A stretch of 20,827 bases of DNA from CAZPEV01 sp964585635 (GCA_964585635.1 CAZPEV010000045.1:1-20827), one strand, 5' to 3'. Shown: positions 1 through 9,581, numbered from the stretch's first letter. Made by a program: numbers and translations. Notes: a model not told the origin generated them from the sequence alone.

Positions 1-699
1 CTGGGGATAAACGCTTGGGGGGCCAATGTGACCTCCCCGGCGGAGTCTCCGCAACTGTTTAAAGATCTGTTCCGAAACACTTCTTCTACTATACTCAGGC
101 CTCAGACCGCGGGATTGGCAGCGCTATTGGCATTCACTCCCACGCTGGTTCAAGGAGAAACCAATCGGCCATACCTACCCTGGATCAACCGAAACGGGCC
201 TGATCGGGTCTTTGAGTACGGCAACCTTTTGGGGAACGGCGCTGTCCACGGCGCCGCCGCCCTCTCGTTATATCTGGGCGGGAAGCTGTTTCACAGGAAC
301 GGCTGGGCGGCGTTGGGTTCAGACCTCTTCAGCGCCCAAGCGATCGCGGACGTCATGTCCACCGGTCTCAAAGTTGCGCTGAATCGCACGCGGCCCGACG
401 GCGCCCCCTATTCCTTCCCCTCAGGGCATGCGACCGTCGCTTTTGCCTCGGCCGGTGTGATCGCCGATCGGTATGGTTTGGTGCCGGGCATTATCGCCGA
501 GGCGACGGCAAGCTATGTCGGTCTGTCGAGGCTGCAGGAAGACAAGCATTACATCAGCGATGTCGTGGCCGGGTGCTTGCTGGGCAATTATGTGGCCTAC
601 CAGGTCGTACATGGGAGCAAACGGCTTGGGGATATATCCATATCACCATCGCCGTCGCTCGGTGTCTTAGGGGCCGCTGTTGCGTTCAGATTTCATTGA
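1..699 (+). CDS. PAP2-family phosphatase, possibly 5'-truncated by the window edge
   Basis: This is a phosphatidic acid phosphatase type 2 / vanadium haloperoxidase-fold enzyme, which removes a phosphate from a lipid phosphate or pyrophosphate at the membrane or in the periplasm. All three PAP2 signature motifs are present (numbering from the GTG at 28): K115-x6-R122-P123, PSGH at 131-134, and SR167-168 with H174 and D178. The frame is open to base 1, so the GTG at 28 is only the first start visible inside the window and the true start may lie upstream. A hydrophobic stretch at about residues 27-42 could be a signal or anchor. It is 46 nt upstream of a beta-barrel gene and shares direction with the efflux genes. 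The substrate cannot be told; undecaprenyl-pyrophosphate recycling or lipid A dephosphorylation are family possibilities only. Confidence 0.88.
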   Translation: MGINAWGANVTSPAESPQLFKDLFRNTSSTILRPQTAGLAALLAFTPTLVQGETNRPYLPWINRNGPDRVFEYGNLLGNGAVHGAAALSLYLGGKLFHRNGWAALGSDLFSAQAIADVMSTGLKVALNRTRPDGAPYSFPSGHATVAFASAGVIADRYGLVPGIIAEATASYVGLSRLQEDKHYISDVVAGCLLGNYVAYQVVHGSKRLGDISISPSPSLGVLGAAVAFRFH

Positions 700-745
700 G
701 GTCTCGGAATAAGGATAACCTGTAGTAGAAAGGGATGAGAAATCT

Positions 746-1540
746 ATGACCAGATGGTGCACCATTATAGCTGCAGCTTTCCTGGGTCTTGTACTAAATG
801 CAAATACGGCATTTGCCGGTCAACCTCTGGAGACTGAGTCGGCCCGGATACTAGACAAAGGGAAGCTCGAATTCGACGGCACCTTTGAGTACCAAACATC
901 ATCGGAAGGGTGGGAGTCGGCTTTCCCGATGCTCATCGAATACGGCCTCACACGCCGTCTGGAATTGGCCATGGAGCCGGTGGCGGGGACGGATATCCAT
1001 CCCAATACCGGTCGTCGCGCCAGGGGCGCCGGCGACCTGGAAGCGACATTGACCTACTTGGTGGGTTCAGAGACCTCCAGACGTCCGGCGATAGCCTTTG
1101 CTGCCGAGATCAAATTCCCAACGGCCAAAGATCGGCTTATTGGATCTGGAAAGACGGATCTTGCCGGATATGCCATTGCCAGCCGCCGATTTTCGCATTA
1201 TGATGTACACGCCAATATCGGGTACACGGTGCTCGGTGAACCCGCCGGGGTTAAGCTCAATAATATCTTCTCGTTTGCGGCGGCCGTTGAGTATCATATA
1301 AGCCCGCGCTGGGACTGGGTCGCCGAAGGCTTTGCCAATACGATAGCCGCCCCAGGTCTTGGCGAAGGGAATTCTAGCGGTACCGTTACCGAACAAACAG
1401 CGGAACTGGCCGGTGGAGAAGCGTTTGCGATGCTCGGGGCGCGCTGGCATGTCAGTCGTGGAATTTCGCTGGCATTTGGCGTAGTATATGATAACAACAA
1501 TGCCATTCTCTTTCGCCCCGGAATAACCGGCCGGTTTTAG
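746..1540 (+). CDS. Small outer-membrane beta-barrel protein (phenol MetA-like/transporter type)
   Basis: The 264-residue protein has a clear signal peptide (MTRWCTIIAAAFLGLVLNAN, cleavage after the AFA at about residue 24). The rest alternates hydrophobic and polar residues and ends in an aromatic residue (GITGRF), typical of an outer-membrane barrel. The phrase KFPTAKDRLIGSGKTDLAGY resembles the loop of the MetA-pathway-of-phenol-degradation-like / 'transporter' family (PF13557-like). That assignment is by eye and the substrate is unknown. AGGGATGAG sits about 6-14 nt before the ATG. It lies between the PAP2 gene (46 nt) and the TolC-like gene, in the same direction, so it may be cotranscribed with the efflux genes. 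The gene at 9582 encodes a similar type of protein. Confidence 0.75.
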   Translation: MTRWCTIIAAAFLGLVLNANTAFAGQPLETESARILDKGKLEFDGTFEYQTSSEGWESAFPMLIEYGLTRRLELAMEPVAGTDIHPNTGRRARGAGDLEATLTYLVGSETSRRPAIAFAAEIKFPTAKDRLIGSGKTDLAGYAIASRRFSHYDVHANIGYTVLGEPAGVKLNNIFSFAAAVEYHISPRWDWVAEGFANTIAAPGLGEGNSSGTVTEQTAELAGGEAFAMLGARWHVSRGISLAFGVVYDNNNAILFRPGITGRF

Positions 1541-1601
1541 GCCGGAGGAGCCGCATCGAAGCGCGGTCTTGTGTAGTCTTGTCATGGATTTGCAGAATGG
1601 G

Positions 1602-2915
1602 ATGATGAGTAGATTACCGACGTTGAAATCAGCGATGGTTATTGCGGGGTTTGCCGTAATTGCCAACTCTGCACCAGAATTATCCTCAGCTCAGACTGTG
1701 CTAAGCCTGGAGCAGTGTCTTGCGAAAGCACAAGCGAACAGTCCGGCCCTACGTTTGGCGGACAATGCCATCCGTTCGACGGAGTTTTCCCGAACGGTGG
1801 AGACCAAGACCGCCCTGCCTCAATTAAAGTTTCTGGCCGGGGCCGGTTACGCGCCCTCATCGCGCCATTTTGGGTATGATCCGGCGATTACCGACGGCGG
1901 TCAGTTGGGCAGCCAGATAGTCCTGGAACAGCCCCTCTACGACGGCGGGAAAAGGGGATTTCGCCTGACGCAACTGGGGATCGATCTGGAACGGCTGGCG
2001 AAAGAACGACAGGCAGCCTCCCGCGACCTGGTGTATGCGGTCAAGGAAGCCTTCTTCGAAGCCCTTCGCGCCCGATCCGAGACGGCCGTGCGGGCGCAGA
2101 GCGCCGCTCAATTGGCCGATTACTTGGAACTCGTGAAACGACTGAATGCGGCCGGCGCGGTCGGTTACACCGATTTCCTGAAGACCCAGGTGGAGGTGAA
2201 CGCGGCCGACATGTCGCTTCAACAAGCCGAGGAATCAGAGGCGATCACCAAATTGACCTTGGCCGGATTGATGGGAACGCCCGAGGATACCGCGTTCACT
2301 CTGGCCGGCTCCCTTGATACCCTGGCCAGGGGAACGATTGATGCGGCCGTCGGCGTCGACTCCACGAACAACCTTGACCTGGCCATAGGCGCGCTCAATT
2401 ACAAGAGCAGCCTGACCGAAATCCAGGCGACTCGGCAGGAATGGCGCCCGTCGATTTCCCTGGTGGCCGATGCCGGGCTCTTGACGTCGAGGGATAATCT
2501 CCGCCTGCCCTATCCGGAACGGTCGGGCATCGCCGGGTATTCGATCGGCGTCGCCTTCGAGATGCCGCTGTTTGATTGGGGCGGGCGGAAAGCGCGCACC
2601 CAGCAGCGCCGGTTATCAGCCGAAGCGGTACAGTTCCAGAACGAAATCCTACGACGTTTAATCGTCACGGAGACGCTCAAACTCCGGCGACAGCTTTCAC
2701 ATGCGTTGTCTCGACTGGAAGCCATCCGGTCTGGCAGCAAGATGGTCGAAGAGAATTTCCTGCTTACGAAATCCAAGTATGCCGGAGGAGGGGCGCTATC
2801 GGCTGATGTCCTGAATGCCCAGCAGTTCCTGACTGAATCCAGGCTCGATGAACTCGATATCCTCTCCCAAATACAAACCCTTTTGGCCAGGTTGGAGCAG
2901 ATTACCGCTCATTAG
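1602..2915 (+). CDS. TolC-family outer-membrane efflux channel
   Basis: This is the outer-membrane duct of a tripartite efflux pump. The protein (437 residues from the ATG at 1602) has a signal peptide (MMSRLPTLKSAMVIAGFAVI) followed by the usual TolC-family opening LSLEQCLAKAQANSPALRLA. Two long alpha-helical repeats follow, each with a barrel segment. Typical phrases are LEQPLYDGGKRGFR in the first half and FEMPLFDWGGRKA in the second. The length matches the family. The frame is open further upstream, with a TTG at 1569 and an ATG at 1584. I prefer the tandem ATGs at 1602/1605 because the signal peptide then begins properly, although the ribosome binding site is weak (GAATGGG); the GGAGGAG at 1544-1550 is rather far from either start. 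The adaptor gene begins 8 nt after the stop. Confidence 0.92.
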   Translation: MMSRLPTLKSAMVIAGFAVIANSAPELSSAQTVLSLEQCLAKAQANSPALRLADNAIRSTEFSRTVETKTALPQLKFLAGAGYAPSSRHFGYDPAITDGGQLGSQIVLEQPLYDGGKRGFRLTQLGIDLERLAKERQAASRDLVYAVKEAFFEALRARSETAVRAQSAAQLADYLELVKRLNAAGAVGYTDFLKTQVEVNAADMSLQQAEESEAITKLTLAGLMGTPEDTAFTLAGSLDTLARGTIDAAVGVDSTNNLDLAIGALNYKSSLTEIQATRQEWRPSISLVADAGLLTSRDNLRLPYPERSGIAGYSIGVAFEMPLFDWGGRKARTQQRRLSAEAVQFQNEILRRLIVTETLKLRRQLSHALSRLEAIRSGSKMVEENFLLTKSKYAGGGALSADVLNAQQFLTESRLDELDILSQIQTLLARLEQITAH

Positions 2916-2923
2916 GTGCAAAT

Positions 2924-3928
2924 ATGCGAGTAACGATAACACTATCAATTACAGCCGCCCTGCTGATCTGGAACGGTTGTTCTCAGCAAACCCCGGGGAA
3001 TGATCCGCCGGCAGCCGCGGACCCGGTCGTTGTCGTCAAGACAGTGCCGATCCGGCAGGGCAACGTGGATGTCCTGGTCGAAGCCACCGGCAAGACCGAG
3101 GCCCAAAGAAAAGAGACCGTCCTTTCTCCGATCTCCGGGATGGTGATCAGGATCGCCGTTCTGGAAGGCGCCACGGTCAAACCGGGCGATACCCTGGCCG
3201 TCATCCAATCCCGGGAATCACAACAGGCCATAGCCGGGGCGGAGGCGTTGGCGGCATCGGCCCTCACCCTGGAACAGAAACAAGAAGCAGCCCAGGCGCT
3301 GAAACTTGCCCGGGCGACGCAAAATCTGGTGCCCATCAAAGCCGTCTCCGGCGGGGTAGTGGCCGGTCGAAATGTCTCCGAGGGAGAACTGGTCGCCGAA
3401 AACACGGAGTTGTTCACCCTGGTCGATCTGTCAACCCTCGACTTTATTGCGGAGATTCCCCTGAGGGATGCCGCTGCAATAAAAGTCGGCCAGGAGAGTC
3501 GGATTCAGTTTCCGTCGCTGCCCGAGAAGATTTTTGCCGCAACCGTGCGGGCTTTCAGTCCGCAGTCGGACATCTCCAGCCAGACCCTTCGGGCGCGGCT
3601 GGAATTCACTCCGGCGAGCGGACGGCGCGGCCTGCTGACAACCGGCATGGTCGGAACCGCTTTCATCGTGGTCGGTGAACATGAGGGCGTACTGTTGGCG
3701 CCCAAGTCCGCTCTTCTGCGCGATGATGAAACCAATACCTATTCCATCATGACGGTCACGTCGGATTCGCTGGCCGTGACCCATCGGGTGCAAATCGGCG
3801 TCGTTACGGATGCGACCGCAGAAATTTCCGGCGATGACCTTCGATTGGGAACGCCCGTTATAACGGAAGGGCATTATGCCCTCTCGGATTCCACGCGCGT
3901 GAGTATCGGGCCGCAGAGGGTTCCATGA
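2924..3928 (+). CDS. RND efflux periplasmic adaptor (membrane fusion protein), probable lipoprotein
   Basis: The 334-residue protein bridges the inner-membrane pump and the TolC-like channel. The N-terminus is a hydrophobic signal ending at Cys19 (LIWNGC), a plausible though imperfect lipobox. A lipoyl/barrel-sandwich half-domain follows (ETVLSPISGMVIRIAVLEGATVKPGDTLAV, about residues 64-93). A short helical hairpin spans about 97-136 and the second lipoyl half is KAVSGGVVAGRNVSEGELV. The beta-barrel domain (LDFIAEIPLRDAAAIKVGQ) and the membrane-proximal domain come last. The hairpin is about 40 residues, shorter than in AcrA-type adaptors. The stop codon overlaps the pump start as ATGA (3925-3928), indicating translational coupling. 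Transported substrates cannot be inferred. Confidence 0.92.
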   Translation: MRVTITLSITAALLIWNGCSQQTPGNDPPAAADPVVVVKTVPIRQGNVDVLVEATGKTEAQRKETVLSPISGMVIRIAVLEGATVKPGDTLAVIQSRESQQAIAGAEALAASALTLEQKQEAAQALKLARATQNLVPIKAVSGGVVAGRNVSEGELVAENTELFTLVDLSTLDFIAEIPLRDAAAIKVGQESRIQFPSLPEKIFAATVRAFSPQSDISSQTLRARLEFTPASGRRGLLTTGMVGTAFIVVGEHEGVLLAPKSALLRDDETNTYSIMTVTSDSLAVTHRVQIGVVTDATAEISGDDLRLGTPVITEGHYALSDSTRVSIGPQRVP

Positions 3929-6900
3929 CCCTGTTCGATCATGTCCGTCGCCGCGCCACGGTCGTGATATTCTGCGCCGCCATCCTGGCCGCCGCCGGGA
4001 TTTTGTCGACGCTGCGGCTGCCGGTGTCTCTATTCCCGGAAATTACCTTTCCGCGCATCGTTATTCTGGCCGACAACGGCGAGCAACCGGCCGAACGGAT
4101 GATGATCGAGGTCACCAAGCCGCTGGAAGAAGTGGCCAGTTCCATCCGGGGAATCAAAATCGTCCGCTCCATAACCGGCCGGGGATCGACCGAGATATCG
4201 CTCGGGTTGGACTGGGGCACCGACGTGGAGAAGACACTTCAGATACTTCATAGCCGCATCACCGAGACCCAAAGTTCTCTTCCTCCAACCGTTTCGATCC
4301 AGGCGGAGCAGATGAGCGTGGCGGTATTCCCGATTCTGGGATACAGTCTGACGTCGGACAAGCTGAACCAGGTCGAATTGCGGGATATCGCTTATTACCA
4401 GATTCGTCCGGCCATAATGCAGGTAAACGGCGTCGCCCGAGTCGAGGTGACCGGCGGGGAGACCCGTGAGTTTGTGGTAACGGTCGATCCGGAGAAACTG
4501 GCCGCCTATCGATTGGACATCCGTCAGGTTTCCGAGGCTATCCGGAAAGCGAACCTGGTGGAAGCGACCGGCCTGGTTGACAACAATTACCAGATCTATC
4601 TTTCGCTGGTTTCGGGATTGCTTACGAACACCGATGATATCGGCTCGGTCGTCATTGCCGTCCGGAACGGCGTTCCGATCCATATCGGCGATGTCGCCGA
4701 GGTCAAACCCTCGGTCGCACCCACGTATATCCGCACCACCGCCCATGGTGAACCGGCCGTTCTGATCAGCATCATCAAGCAACCGACTGGCAGTACGGTG
4801 CAGATCGGGCAGGACGTCAAAGCCGCCGTGGCGCGGTTGACGCTCCCCGCTGATCTGCGGTTCGAGAACTGGTATGATCAAAGCGATTTTATCAAGAGCT
4901 CCATCTCGAGCACGCGCGACAGCATCATCGTCGGCATCTTTCTGTCGATGGTCGTGCTACTCGTCTTTTTACGAAGCTGGCGGGTGACCTCGGTCATGCT
5001 TGTCGTGGTGCCTGTCACCATCGCGACGACGCTGGCCTGTCTGTACGCGATCGGTGAGACAATCAACATCATGACCTTGGGAGGGATAGCCGCCGCGGTA
5101 GGGTTGATCATCGACGATTCCATCGTCGTCGTGGAAAATATCTTCGTTCAATTCACCCGGCAGCAGGAAAGCGACCCGCCGGGCAAGTCCTATTTTGGAG
5201 CAATGGCCACCGCTTCGCTCAAGGAATTGATGCCGGCTATCATAGGATCGACCGCCAGTACCGTGGTCATCAATATTCCCCTCGCCTTCCTTGGCGGTGT
5301 GACCGGGGCTTTTTTCGCCTCGCTTTCGAAAACCATGATTATTGCGTTGTCAATTTCCTTTCTGCTATCCATCACCCTGACGCCCCTGCTGGCAGCAATC
5401 ATATTGCGGGTGACCGACATCAAGCACGAAATCGCCAAAACCATGCGGGAGTCCCGATTTTCTCGCTGGCACGAGCGAGCACTGCGGCGATTGCTGCGGT
5501 ATCGCCTGGCAATCATCCCCTTGACGCTGATAATCCTGGGGGCCTCCTATATTATCTACTCCCGAGTCGGCAGCGGGTTTATGCCCGATATGGATGAGGG
5601 AACATTTGTCCTGGACTATACTTCCCCGGCGGGAACATCACTTGACGAGACCGACCGGATACTCCGGAACGTAGAACAGATTCTGATGGGCATTCCCGAG
5701 GTGGAATCATATTCGCGGCGGACCGGCACCCAACTGGGATTCTTCCTGACCGAACCGAACACCGGCGACTTTCTCGTCAAGCTCAAGAACCAGCGGTCGC
5801 GCACCGTCGACGATATCATCAGCGAGGTCCGCACCAAAATCGAATCCTCGCTGCCTTCACTTGAAGTCGATTTCGGACAATTGATGATGGACGTCATCGG
5901 CGACCTCATCAACAACCCCAAGCCGATTGAGATCAAGCTGTTTGGCAACGATCCGGCATTGCTTCAGACCAAGGCGGAGGAGTACGCGAAACTGATCGAG
6001 GGTGTGCCGGGGGTCGTGGACATCTTCAACGGGGTGGTCATCTCCGGGCCGTCCTTCATCATCAATGTCGATCCGGCCAAAGCCGCCATGGCGGGCTTGA
6101 CCGCAGCCGACGTCCAGGGACAACTCGGCGCCATAATGGAAGGAAACGTCGAAAGCAGCATCCAGAAAGGCGAGAAATTGATCGGGATTCGAGTGCGCTT
6201 TCCGGAGATTTACCGGCATGACCTCGACCGCATCGAGAATCTGCGGGTGGTCAACAACGCCGGCATCGCCGTACCGTTGACCACCATCGCCACGATTGAA
6301 AAAACCGCCGGGCAGGCCGAAATCTACCGTGAAGGACTACGCCAATATATCGCGGTATCGGCGCGAATCGAGGGCCGCGATCTGGGTCACACCATCAGCA
6401 ATATCAAACGGGTTCTTTCCTCCCAAACGAAGATCTCCAAGGGCATAACGGTCGAGTATGGGGGTGTCTACCAAACGCAACAGGAGTCATTTCGAAGCCT
6501 GCTGTTGGTGGCCCTGATCGCATTTATCCTCGTGTTTGTTGTCCTGCTGTTTGAATTCGGCGATCTGGCTGTCCCCTTCTCGGTTCTCATGGTCAGCGTC
6601 CTTCCTCTAATCGGGGTGCTATCGGCGCTCTGGATCACGGGGATCAGTTTCAACATTTCCAGTTTTGTCGGGCTGATCATGATTATCGGCATCGTCGCCG
6701 AGAACGGCATCTTCGTCATGCACCAGGTCAAGTCGTCGATCTCCGCCGGCATGGATATCGATTCGGCGTTGATCGCCGCCAGCCGCATGAGGGCCCGCCC
6801 CATCATCATGACCACGCTGGCCGCCATCCTGGCGTTGATGCCGCTGGCTCTGGGCTTGGGGACGGGAGCGCAGATGCAACAGCCGTTGGCGATCGCGGTC

Positions 6901-6987
6901 ATCGGCGGCTTCTCGGTCTCGAGTCTCCTGCTCTTTTTCGCCTTGCCGGTGGGGTATCGCCTGTTGAAAAGAGAGTCGCCTTCATGA
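3925..6987 (+). CDS. RND-family efflux transporter permease (HAE-type)
   Basis: The 1020-residue inner-membrane proton antiporter has the full RND plan: TM1 at the N-terminus (VVIFCAAILAAAGILSTLRLPV), a periplasmic porter loop, TM2-TM6, a second large periplasmic loop and TM8-TM12. The TM4 motif AAAVGLIIDDSIVVVENIF carries the paired acids D397-D398 used for proton relay. This is the pattern of drug/hydrophobe exporters rather than the VDAAVVMIEN-like pattern of heavy-metal (CusA) pumps. RLPVSLFPEI near residue 31 is also typical. The TM11-12 region (SFVGLIMIIGIVAENGIFVMHQV, RPIIMTTLAAILALMPLALG) is intact. It is the last gene of the channel-adaptor-pump run and overlaps the adaptor by 4 nt. 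No terminator was recognised after it. Confidence 0.95.
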   Translation: MTLFDHVRRRATVVIFCAAILAAAGILSTLRLPVSLFPEITFPRIVILADNGEQPAERMMIEVTKPLEEVASSIRGIKIVRSITGRGSTEISLGLDWGTDVEKTLQILHSRITETQSSLPPTVSIQAEQMSVAVFPILGYSLTSDKLNQVELRDIAYYQIRPAIMQVNGVARVEVTGGETREFVVTVDPEKLAAYRLDIRQVSEAIRKANLVEATGLVDNNYQIYLSLVSGLLTNTDDIGSVVIAVRNGVPIHIGDVAEVKPSVAPTYIRTTAHGEPAVLISIIKQPTGSTVQIGQDVKAAVARLTLPADLRFENWYDQSDFIKSSISSTRDSIIVGIFLSMVVLLVFLRSWRVTSVMLVVVPVTIATTLACLYAIGETINIMTLGGIAAAVGLIIDDSIVVVENIFVQFTRQQESDPPGKSYFGAMATASLKELMPAIIGSTASTVVINIPLAFLGGVTGAFFASLSKTMIIALSISFLLSITLTPLLAAIILRVTDIKHEIAKTMRESRFSRWHERALRRLLRYRLAIIPLTLIILGASYIIYSRVGSGFMPDMDEGTFVLDYTSPAGTSLDETDRILRNVEQILMGIPEVESYSRRTGTQLGFFLTEPNTGDFLVKLKNQRSRTVDDIISEVRTKIESSLPSLEVDFGQLMMDVIGDLINNPKPIEIKLFGNDPALLQTKAEEYAKLIEGVPGVVDIFNGVVISGPSFIINVDPAKAAMAGLTAADVQGQLGAIMEGNVESSIQKGEKLIGIRVRFPEIYRHDLDRIENLRVVNNAGIAVPLTTIATIEKTAGQAEIYREGLRQYIAVSARIEGRDLGHTISNIKRVLSSQTKISKGITVEYGGVYQTQQESFRSLLLVALIAFILVFVVLLFEFGDLAVPFSVLMVSVLPLIGVLSALWITGISFNISSFVGLIMIIGIVAENGIFVMHQVKSSISAGMDIDSALIAASRMRARPIIMTTLAAILALMPLALGLGTGAQMQQPLAIAVIGGFSVSSLLLFFALPVGYRLLKRESPS

Positions 6988-7054
6988 TCTTTTCATATTT
7001 ATTGCCTAGGATTTTTGGAATTGCTCGGGGTTTGCCACAATAGGAAGGGCTTAT

Positions 7055-9433
7055 ATGTACCGATGCGCGTCTCTTATCAGCGTAATCTGCATTTTTTTGT
7101 CGTCCGTTAACCTTTTTGCCCAACGCCCCACTGGCGGCGCTATAACCGGTTCAATAGTGGCGAAGGCAACTCATCAACCACTTGAAAATGTCAGTGTGGT
7201 CGTCTTCGCTCAGGACGACAGCGCGATGGTATCCGGGACCATGACAGACGCGAAAGGGAGATTTGTCGTAGATCATATTCCAGATGGCAATTACTACGCA
7301 GTCTTTAGTTGTATTGGGTACGCGGAGATCAATTCCGGTGCTTTCCCCATCGATTCCCAGCACCTGAAAAAGGATATCGGAACGCTTTCAATGACGGAAA
7401 CGGCCGTGATCCTGAAAGGGACCGTGGTGACCGGCGAGAAAAAGGCGTTCATCAATTCCATTGACCGAAAGATATATACCATTGAAAAGGATGTCCTGGG
7501 TCAAGCCGGGTCGACCAGCGAATTGCTTCAAAATATACCGTCGGTGTCGGTCGATATCGATGGGAATGTCAGCCTGCGGGGTTCCAGCAATGTCTTGATG
7601 TTAATCAATGGGCGGACATCGCCCTTGATGGGTAAGAGTCGGGCCGATGTTCTGCAGCAAATGCCCGCCAACTCGATTGAAAGAATCGAGGTTATCACCA
7701 ATCCCTCGGCCAAATACAAACCCGATGGGACTTCCGGTATAATCAATCTGGTTCTCAAGAAGAATACGACCAAGGGTTTAGGCGGCACCGTTTCCATCAA
7801 TGGCGGTCCGGACCGCCGATACAACGGGAATGTCAGTCTAAACTACAATCCGGGTCATTTTAATCTCTATGGCAGCTACGGGCTGCGCCAGGACAACCGT
7901 AATCGTTATTCCCATGATGGCCGCAGCTATCACTATCAGAGCGGGGATACCAACAGTTATTATAATGAAGATGACGCCATGTTCGACCGCCCGTTGTCTC
8001 ATATAGCCGCCTTGGGCGTCGATTATAATCTGAACGAAACGAATCGGTGTGGCCTCTCCGGAAATTATTTCCATAAGGGGTTTACCCGGACAGCGACGTC
8101 ACGACGGATGTTCCAGAATAATGAAGCGGTCGTCGCGAGTGCGTACGACCGCGACCTCCGTGACTATGAACACGAGCGCGAAAGCGAAGCGACCGTCTAC
8201 TTTGACCACTCCTTTGCGAAAAAGGATCATAATGTCCATGTCGAATTCAATATCTCGGACCAACCGGAAAGCGAAGATGATCATTATACCGAGACGTTTC
8301 TGCTTCCGGAACACGCGCCCAGTTATGATAACACCCTGATCAAACAGGGTGAAAAACAGAATCAGTTGTCCGTGGAATATGCCAATCCCATATCAGAAAA
8401 TTCCACATTTGAATCCGGCTTTACGCGTGAAGCGATGAAACAAGACTTTGATGTCTATGCCGCGTATTTTGACAGTAGCCGCGGGGTCTTTGTGACCGAT
8501 ACCGCCAAGACCAACCGTTTTCTCTATGATGAGGCAATCTACGCATTATACGGCACCTTCGAGCACACCTTTGAGCGGTTCAGTCTTTTGGGCGGTCTGC
8601 GTTTCGAATACGTGAACCACAGATCCACATTGGTAAACACCGACGCGACCATTAAGAATGACTATTCCAATTTTTACCCCTCCGTGCATCTGGGGTATCG
8701 GCTGAATGAGAACTCGGAATTGCAGCTCAATTACAGTCGGCGCACAAATCGCCCCGAGGGGGAGGAACTAAACCCGTTTCCCGAGCATAGTGACCCCTTG
8801 ACTGTAGACGCCGGCAACCCAAATCTTCTGCCGGAGTACATTCATTCGGTCGAACTCGGTTGGCAATCGCGAAATGGTCAGCTTACCATGACTCCGTCCG
8901 TCTATTATCGGTACCGGTACAATGGGTTCACCTCTGTAACGGAACGAATCCAAGATTCGATTTTGCTTATTACCAGCCAGAACCTGTCCAGTGATCAATC
9001 GGCGGGTGTGGAATTGACTCTTGACGGTTCGTTGGGCAAGTACCTGAATGCCGACCTAAGCGCCAATGCCTTCTATAACACGATCGATGCCTCCAATATT
9101 GGCTTCAGCAAAAACAAATCAATTATCTCATGGAGCGGCAACTTCAACGTCAACGTGAAATTGCGGCCGCAAACCATAGTGCAGATGAATTCGTATTATC
9201 GGTCCTCCCGGTTGACCCCGCAGGGCAAATACCGGGCTAGTTTTGTGGCGAATTTTGGCGCCCGGCAAAACCTGATGGATGACAAATTATCGGTAGTCTT
9301 CACAATCTCCGATGCGTTCAGGACACGGAATCAGAAAATCGAACTTCGCACACCGGAATTAAACCGTGATGCGAAGACTACCCGCGACGCCCGGGTAGTC
9401 TATGCCGGTCTCATATACCATTTTGGAACCTAA
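7055..9433 (+). CDS. TonB-dependent receptor-like outer-membrane barrel with CarboxypepD_reg-like domain
   Basis: The 792-residue protein starts with a signal peptide (cleavage near NLFA-Q, residue 22). A carboxypeptidase-regulatory-like beta-sandwich follows at about 28-110 (ITGSIVAKATHQPLENVSVV), then a plug domain (SELLQNIPSVSVDIDGNVSLRGSSNVLMLINGR, about 150-185) and a long barrel to the C-terminus. The plug/barrel junction IERIEVITNPSAKYKPDG...GIINLVLKKN is diagnostic of the Bacteroidetes-style 'outer membrane beta-barrel' (PF14905-like) branch, which is only loosely tied to TonB-driven import. AGGAAGG at 7042-7048 is well placed before the ATG. It begins 67 nt after the RND gene on the same strand, so it may be read through from the efflux operon or have its own promoter in that AT-rich gap. 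The ligand is unknown. Confidence 0.88.
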   Translation: MYRCASLISVICIFLSSVNLFAQRPTGGAITGSIVAKATHQPLENVSVVVFAQDDSAMVSGTMTDAKGRFVVDHIPDGNYYAVFSCIGYAEINSGAFPIDSQHLKKDIGTLSMTETAVILKGTVVTGEKKAFINSIDRKIYTIEKDVLGQAGSTSELLQNIPSVSVDIDGNVSLRGSSNVLMLINGRTSPLMGKSRADVLQQMPANSIERIEVITNPSAKYKPDGTSGIINLVLKKNTTKGLGGTVSINGGPDRRYNGNVSLNYNPGHFNLYGSYGLRQDNRNRYSHDGRSYHYQSGDTNSYYNEDDAMFDRPLSHIAALGVDYNLNETNRCGLSGNYFHKGFTRTATSRRMFQNNEAVVASAYDRDLRDYEHERESEATVYFDHSFAKKDHNVHVEFNISDQPESEDDHYTETFLLPEHAPSYDNTLIKQGEKQNQLSVEYANPISENSTFESGFTREAMKQDFDVYAAYFDSSRGVFVTDTAKTNRFLYDEAIYALYGTFEHTFERFSLLGGLRFEYVNHRSTLVNTDATIKNDYSNFYPSVHLGYRLNENSELQLNYSRRTNRPEGEELNPFPEHSDPLTVDAGNPNLLPEYIHSVELGWQSRNGQLTMTPSVYYRYRYNGFTSVTERIQDSILLITSQNLSSDQSAGVELTLDGSLGKYLNADLSANAFYNTIDASNIGFSKNKSIISWSGNFNVNVKLRPQTIVQMNSYYRSSRLTPQGKYRASFVANFGARQNLMDDKLSVVFTISDAFRTRNQKIELRTPELNRDAKTTRDARVVYAGLIYHFGT

Positions 9434-9581
9434 CCCAGGAAGTATAAAGAAAAACCACTTGAATATGATAATGGTTCATAGCATAAACCCATCCTACCGG
9501 GGAGGAAAGGTGCTGTACGACGGTATGAAAGGCGGCCGCCCCTCGCCTGAGATGTGAAGACCAATAAGGAGGACGTCATCC

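Noticed and set aside
1067..1666. 199-codon open frame on the minus strand
   Set aside because: Antisense to the barrel gene and the start of the TolC-like gene; no motif and no ribosome binding site.
4030..4881. 283-codon open frame on the minus strand
   Set aside because: It lies wholly antisense to the RND pump gene, has His/Arg/Asp-rich composition with no domain, and arises from the codon pattern of the real gene.
3925..6987. Heavy-metal (CusA/CzcA) type assignment for the RND pump
   Set aside because: TM4 carries the D397-D398 pair in GLIIDDSIVVVEN, the HAE-type pattern, not the metal-pump pattern.
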